From: Paenibacillus sp. PCH8
GTDB lineage: Bacteria > Bacillota > Bacilli > Paenibacillales > Paenibacillaceae
Reading direction: 5' to 3'
Assembly (NCBI RefSeq): GCF_002968835.1
Contig: NZ_PKQK01000002.1
Coordinates: 248,001 to 312,000, forward strand
Length of the DNA stretch: 64,000 nt
Below, piece by piece: positions 60,661 to 64,000 of the stretch. The notes beneath the pieces were generated by a model that saw only the letters and a list, made by a program, of their open reading frames with translations, was not told where the DNA came from and searched no databases. Both the position numbers and the translations under genes were made by a program. Within the stretch, counting starts at the first letter, position 1, and the number at the start of each line of letters is the position of its first letter.

Positions 60661-61860
60661 TTACCCCTCGGATTGAATCAATAATTTACGCATAAAGATC
60701 CAGCCAATCAGCGGAAAAGCACCGAGCACAATAATAAGCCAGGTTAGCATATGCAAGGACGGCGTATTCATGACTGTCACAATAAATACGGCCAATCCGA
60801 AGAGTCTGCCGAACATCAGGCATAATTCTCTCAAAACGACAAGTTCAACCCTTTTCTCCACATTTTCGCCGCTCGTGCCCATCATGTCGAATCCCGCCGA
60901 AATCATTGGTAGAATATATAACGGCATCGCGAGAGCACTTCCAACTCCCATGATTAACAGCGTACCATAGGTCACTTTCCAGAGAAGAGGAAGCAGCACG
61001 ATCAAAAGGATTACTGCACCTGCTAACATACCTGTTGATCTGTATTGTGGTTTGAACCATTTGCCTGCTGCCCAATAACTTACAAGAGCTACTGCTGAAG
61101 TAATAAGGGAGAACTGCCCTAATTTATACTCCTGTGCGGTGGCCACGTACACGAGTAACGCAATGAGGAAGGCAAAGACACCTTCTCGCGCACCCTGAGC
61201 GAACAAACCCAGGGCAAGTGTCCTCCAGGGACTCTTCGGTTTAGATAGTTGTCCCCAAGGTTCAGTCCAGCGGTATATACCGCTTACCTTTCTTTTTTTG
61301 AGAAAAAAACTAAAAACTACTGCGATGATATAGACGACCAGCGACACCGTAAATATGAGTCGATATCCCGTGTTGTCTGTCATTCGGGAAATAATCAGAC
61401 CGGAGAACCACGGTCCTATGATTCCTGTCATGGAGCCAAGTAATCCAACCCAGCCATTGAATAGATCCCTGTTCTCCCGATCCGTTATTTCAAAATACAC
61501 CACATTAAATGCGATCCAGAATAGCCCCAGAGCAGAGCCTAGTAGTATGCCCAAAGGCCAAATCCAGTCCACAGCCTTGGAACCAGTCCAAAGGACCATC
61601 ATATAGAAAATTCCAGACAGTGCAGTACCCAGTCGTAGCGCACTCATTTTATTGTGTTCCTTGACCCATTTGCCAGCAAGCCAGAACGTGAGTCCAATGG
61701 CCAGTTGCTGACTGATGGTGAACCAACCCAACATGGCATAATCCGGCCGACTTTTCCACAAAAATACATTCAAAAAGGTTCCCGACAACGCTCCGGCTAA
61801 CGCAAACAATCCATTCACGCCCAAAAGCAGAATGGATTGTCGGCCCAAAGAAATCTTCAT
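60661..61860 (-). CDS. MFS transporter, YqgE-like
   Basis: The protein has 399 residues and 11-12 hydrophobic segments with short loops, typical of the major facilitator superfamily. The segments GPWFSGLIISRMTDNTGYRLIF and EGVFAFLIALLVYV are like YqgE-type proteins of Bacillus. No substrate is known. The ATG at 61860 is chosen because AAGGAGGAG precedes it. An upstream ATG in the same frame includes this ribosome site in its coding part. Confidence 0.85.
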   Translation of the reverse strand: MKISLGRQSILLLGVNGLFALAGALSGTFLNVFLWKSRPDYAMLGWFTISQQLAIGLTFWLAGKWVKEHNKMSALRLGTALSGIFYMMVLWTGSKAVDWIWPLGILLGSALGLFWIAFNVVYFEITDRENRDLFNGWVGLLGSMTGIIGPWFSGLIISRMTDNTGYRLIFTVSLVVYIIAVVFSFFLKKRKVSGIYRWTEPWGQLSKPKSPWRTLALGLFAQGAREGVFAFLIALLVYVATAQEYKLGQFSLITSAVALVSYWAAGKWFKPQYRSTGMLAGAVILLIVLLPLLWKVTYGTLLIMGVGSALAMPLYILPMISAGFDMMGTSGENVEKRVELVVLRELCLMFGRLFGLAVFIVTVMNTPSLHMLTWLIIVLGAFPLIGWIFMRKLLIQSEG

Positions 61861-61990
61861 CTGCTCCTCCTTCATCCACCTGGAAGTGAAACGTATTCAG
61901 GCAGGTCTTAGGGTTAACGTGCCCCAAGCAAGAAGAAACCATGATGAGTTCTCAGGATTACTATGAATTTGTATCCCATCTCAGGAATGC

Positions 61991-62557
61991 TTATTTTTGT
62001 GCGCTCAGGTTCTGAATCAGACGCAGACGATCATCCTCAGACAGACTGTATTGAACTTGGAAACATCCTGAGCAGATATAAGTTAACACTGTAAAAGGTG
62101 AGGGCAATAACGCCCCTTCCCCTGAAACGGCATTAGTCACAGGCGTGAATGTATCTTGTGTTGCGGCTTGTGTACCTGCAAGAATCATGAATTCTCGACA
62201 GTTCGGACACTCTGGTACTTCTTCCTGATGGTCAAGTTGCTTCTGCACACCTTGCTCATACTGAATCAGATCGTTCCCTTCATCCGCATACTTCGTTAAT
62301 GTACGCAATTCTGGCAATTTGAGTTCGACCTCATCCCCCCACAGTGCTGAGAGGTCTGTAGTCTGCTCTGTATCGGTTGCATCATCTAAATCATAGATGT
62401 CATCCTCGGCTTCATCGTTCTCTTCATCACCGATGTTGATGTTAAGTGTACGATATCCCTTCAATTCATTATGGCAGTAGGGACATTCTTCTTCAGGACC
62501 GAGTTCCTCATCCCATACAATCTCCATGTGACACCAAGGGCATACTGTTGGTTCCAT
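61991..62557 (-). CDS. Protein with two zinc-ribbon motifs
   Basis: This 188-residue soluble protein begins with a zinc-ribbon (CPWCHMEIVWDEELGPEEECPYC: two CxxC pairs), has an acidic middle (DEENDEAEDDIYDLDDATDTE), and a second CxxC pair (CPNCREF) completed by CSGC near the C-terminus. No enzymatic motif is visible. Such small zinc-ribbon proteins in Firmicutes are often uncharacterised. The ATG at 62557 is taken as start. It is upstream of no obvious partner except the small membrane-peptide gene at 62588. Confidence 0.78.
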   Translation of the reverse strand: MEPTVCPWCHMEIVWDEELGPEEECPYCHNELKGYRTLNINIGDEENDEAEDDIYDLDDATDTEQTTDLSALWGDEVELKLPELRTLTKYADEGNDLIQYEQGVQKQLDHQEEVPECPNCREFMILAGTQAATQDTFTPVTNAVSGEGALLPSPFTVLTYICSGCFQVQYSLSEDDRLRLIQNLSAQK

Positions 62558-62587
62558 ATTCAATCAACCTTTCTCATTCTCAAATAG

Positions 62588-62668
62588 TTATGTGTTAATC
62601 ACATAGATAATGCCGATGGCAAAGAACACAATCGATGCCGCAAACAGAATCCGTATCAATATTTTCAT
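62588..62668 (-). CDS. 26-residue membrane peptide
   Basis: A small frame between the zinc-ribbon and DUF350 genes encodes MKILIRILFAASIVFFAIGI followed by IYVINT, one hydrophobic helix with a basic N-terminus. Its ATG is 11 nt past the DUF350 stop and AGGGGGA is a moderate ribosome site. The same strand and short gap suggest co-expression. I do not recognise a family. It could be an accessory peptide of the DUF350 membrane protein. Confidence 0.5.
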   Translation of the reverse strand: MKILIRILFAASIVFFAIGIIYVINT

Positions 62669-62679
62669 GACCGGTCCCC

Positions 62680-63099
62680 CTAGATAATGCTCGCGCCAAT
62701 AACAAACGACAACGAGACGGAAATAATCATGGATATCAATCCGACAGCTCGGTTATCCGCTTCAATCTCCTTATCGATGGAGAACACGGGTGTCAGGAAT
62801 TCGAACAAAAAATAGGCAATGAGCAAAAGGATGAATCCTACAAATGACCATGTCATGGCTTCATATACCGAAGATTTGGCCTGTATGCAGAAGCGCAGTA
62901 CGTTGCAAATCCCGAAGATTTTACCTCCTGTGGCCATCGCAACTGCCACATTGCCTTTTTTGATCTCAGTCCAGCATTTATATTTCGTCACCAATTCGAA
63001 GCAAGCCAAAAATACAAGCAACTCCATAATCGCTACCGAGAAAAAACCGAGTACCATCCCCAAGGGATGAGACAGCAATTGGTCAATGCTTTCTTTCAC
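62680..63099 (-). CDS. DUF350-family membrane protein, YshE-like
   Basis: The 139-residue protein has four predicted spans and the DUF350 signature (KGNVAVAMATGGKIFGI; LDRAVG-like SIDKEIEADNRAVGL). In Bacillus a similar gene (yshE) lies next to mutS2, as here. Function is unknown. The start is GTG at 63099 with AGAGGGGA upstream. It lies 72 nt beyond the mutS2 stop. Confidence 0.85.
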   Translation of the reverse strand: MKESIDQLLSHPLGMVLGFFSVAIMELLVFLACFELVTKYKCWTEIKKGNVAVAMATGGKIFGICNVLRFCIQAKSSVYEAMTWSFVGFILLLIAYFLFEFLTPVFSIDKEIEADNRAVGLISMIISVSLSFVIGASII

Positions 63100-63171
63100 T
63101 CACCGTTCCCCTCTCTCCATCTGCGACCTTAACGAAATAAGGCAACAGAATATCATTGATTCATGGTTCGG

Positions 63172-64000
63172 CTATTCCAATTCTGCGACGGTCACACCGT
63201 TCCCGCCTTCTCCGTAATTGCCCAGCCGGTAACTCTTAATATGTTTATGCTTGCGCAGGTAATCCTGAATACCGGAACGCAAAATTCCTGTACCTTTACC
63301 ATGAATAATATAAACTTGGCCCAGGTTGGCGAGGAAAGCTTCATCAATGAAACGATCTGTCTCCATTAGAGCCTCTTCCAGGTTCGTTCCGCGCAGATCC
63401 AGCTCGCTCTTCACATTGTCATCACGCGTGCGTTTCATGCCCGTTACCGGTTTTTGCTTAGGCTTGTCTGTGGAAGCAGATTGCTTCAGTTCCAGGTCAT
63501 CCAGGGATACTTTCATTTTCATAATCCCCAATTGCACCATGGCGTCTTTGCTACCAGACAACTCCACAACATGCCCTTTTTGATTCAAACTATAGACGAG
63601 TACTTCATCACCAGGACCGATAGCACGAGTCTTTGGTGCTGTTGCCGTCTTCTTGACTGTCTTCTTGCGTCTTTCCGGTTCGGCTTCATCCAGCTGCTTG
63701 CGGGCGGCAATGAGTTTGTGCTCCTTCACGGAAGCACCTTCTTCCATAGCCAACTGACGGAGATCGGTTATAATCTTCTCTGCCTCTGCGCGAGCCTTGT
63801 CCACAATGCTCCGTGCATCTTCTTCCGCTTTTTCAATCCGACGATCACGCTGCTGTTCCAGCTTGTCCAATTCGGTCTGATGACGACTACGTAATTTCTC
63901 CATATCTTGGCGAAGACTCTCCGCCTTCTCACGCTCTTGTTCGGCCGTAAGTCGATTCTCTTCAAGAGACGCAATCATGTGCTCGATCCGTTGATCCTCT
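63172..64000 (-). CDS. mutS2: MutS2, C-terminal part only
   Basis: The frame runs off the right edge, so only the last 276 residues or so are seen. They comprise a long Glu/Arg/Lys-rich coiled coil (about the first 110 visible residues), a KOW-like linker (IGPGDEVLVYSLNQKGHVVEL) and the Smr domain at the end, with LDLRGTNLEEAL and HGKGTGILRSGI. MutS2 acts in anti-recombination and on stalled ribosomes in Firmicutes; the Smr part is a nuclease or ribosome-binding domain. The MutS ATPase core lies outside the window. Confidence 0.95.
   Translation of the reverse strand, partial: EDQRIEHMIASLEENRLTAEQEREKAESLRQDMEKLRSRHQTELDKLEQQRDRRIEKAEEDARSIVDKARAEAEKIITDLRQLAMEEGASVKEHKLIAARKQLDEAEPERRKKTVKKTATAPKTRAIGPGDEVLVYSLNQKGHVVELSGSKDAMVQLGIMKMKVSLDDLELKQSASTDKPKQKPVTGMKRTRDDNVKSELDLRGTNLEEALMETDRFIDEAFLANLGQVYIIHGKGTGILRSGIQDYLRKHKHIKSYRLGNYGEGGNGVTVAELE

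Noticed and set aside
1-64000. CRISPR arrays, tRNA or rRNA genes, insertion sequences and prophage genes
   Set aside because: I saw no regularly spaced repeats, no tRNA cloverleaf with CCA end, no rRNA segment, no transposase and no phage structural gene.

Overview
The window reads as a chromosomal segment of an endospore-forming, moderate-GC Gram-positive bacterium, most probably Paenibacillus. The support is the gene content taken together: a gamma-type small acid-soluble spore protein with a sigma-G-type promoter, a Spo0E-type phosphatase, CotF-like coat proteins, the thrS-ytxC and DUF350-mutS2 neighbourhoods, a liaFSR cell-envelope stress locus, futalosine-pathway menaquinone synthesis (MqnC), and T-box and SAM-I leaders. 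Most genes lie on the minus strand. I see no prophage, transposase, rRNA, tRNA or CRISPR array.

Layout. 1-6.8 kb: 5' end of prkA, a DUF2161 nuclease-fold protein, an azoreductase, an aminotransferase, a ComA-like response regulator without a kinase, and a plus-strand pair of a coiled-coil membrane protein and a phosphodiester glycosidase, followed by a 34-residue membrane peptide. 7.1-16.2 kb: a sugar locus on the minus strand (esterase, two ABC permeases, binding lipoprotein, GH3 glycosidase, LacI regulator) facing a plus-strand serine hydrolase, with three LacI-type operator candidates between them. 16.3-23 kb: abrB-like, trmL, serC, a beta-type glutamine synthetase with a GlnR box, DAHP synthase, ispH. 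23-31 kb: a two-component system next to htrA, then liaF-liaS-liaR, the spore protein and a 3D-domain protein. 31-38 kb: thrS behind a T-box, ytxC, and plus-strand khtT-khtU and a YitT-family protein.

38-48 kb: an LgoD-like dehydrogenase coupled to an L-galactose-dehydrogenase-like aldo/keto reductase, mqnC, a SAM-I-controlled methionine operon (metA, gamma-synthase, beta-lyase), corA with a long structured leader that carries a short translated-looking upstream ORF, and an HRDC protein. 48-64 kb: ROK kinase, MOSC protein, a second phosphodiester glycosidase, a 5'-3' exonuclease, ArsC-like and RluA-like proteins, two cobalamin-salvage genes, a DedA protein, a Spo0E-like protein, the alaR-alaT pair, coat proteins, a flavin oxidoreductase gene broken by three frameshifts, an MFS transporter, a zinc-ribbon protein, a 26-residue membrane peptide, a DUF350 protein and the 3' end of mutS2.

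Most of the window is ordinary housekeeping and regulatory DNA. The least explained item is the corA leader (about 45.87-46.16 kb): a consensus promoter, about 250 nt of 5' UTR, a 32-codon ORF with a good ribosome site and an Asp/Pro-rich N-terminus, and a GC-rich stem whose 5' arm lies in the last third of that ORF. Other items worth checking are the beta-type glutamine synthetase under a GlnR box, the putative L-galactose oxidation pair, the paired operators of the sugar locus, and two very small membrane-peptide genes.
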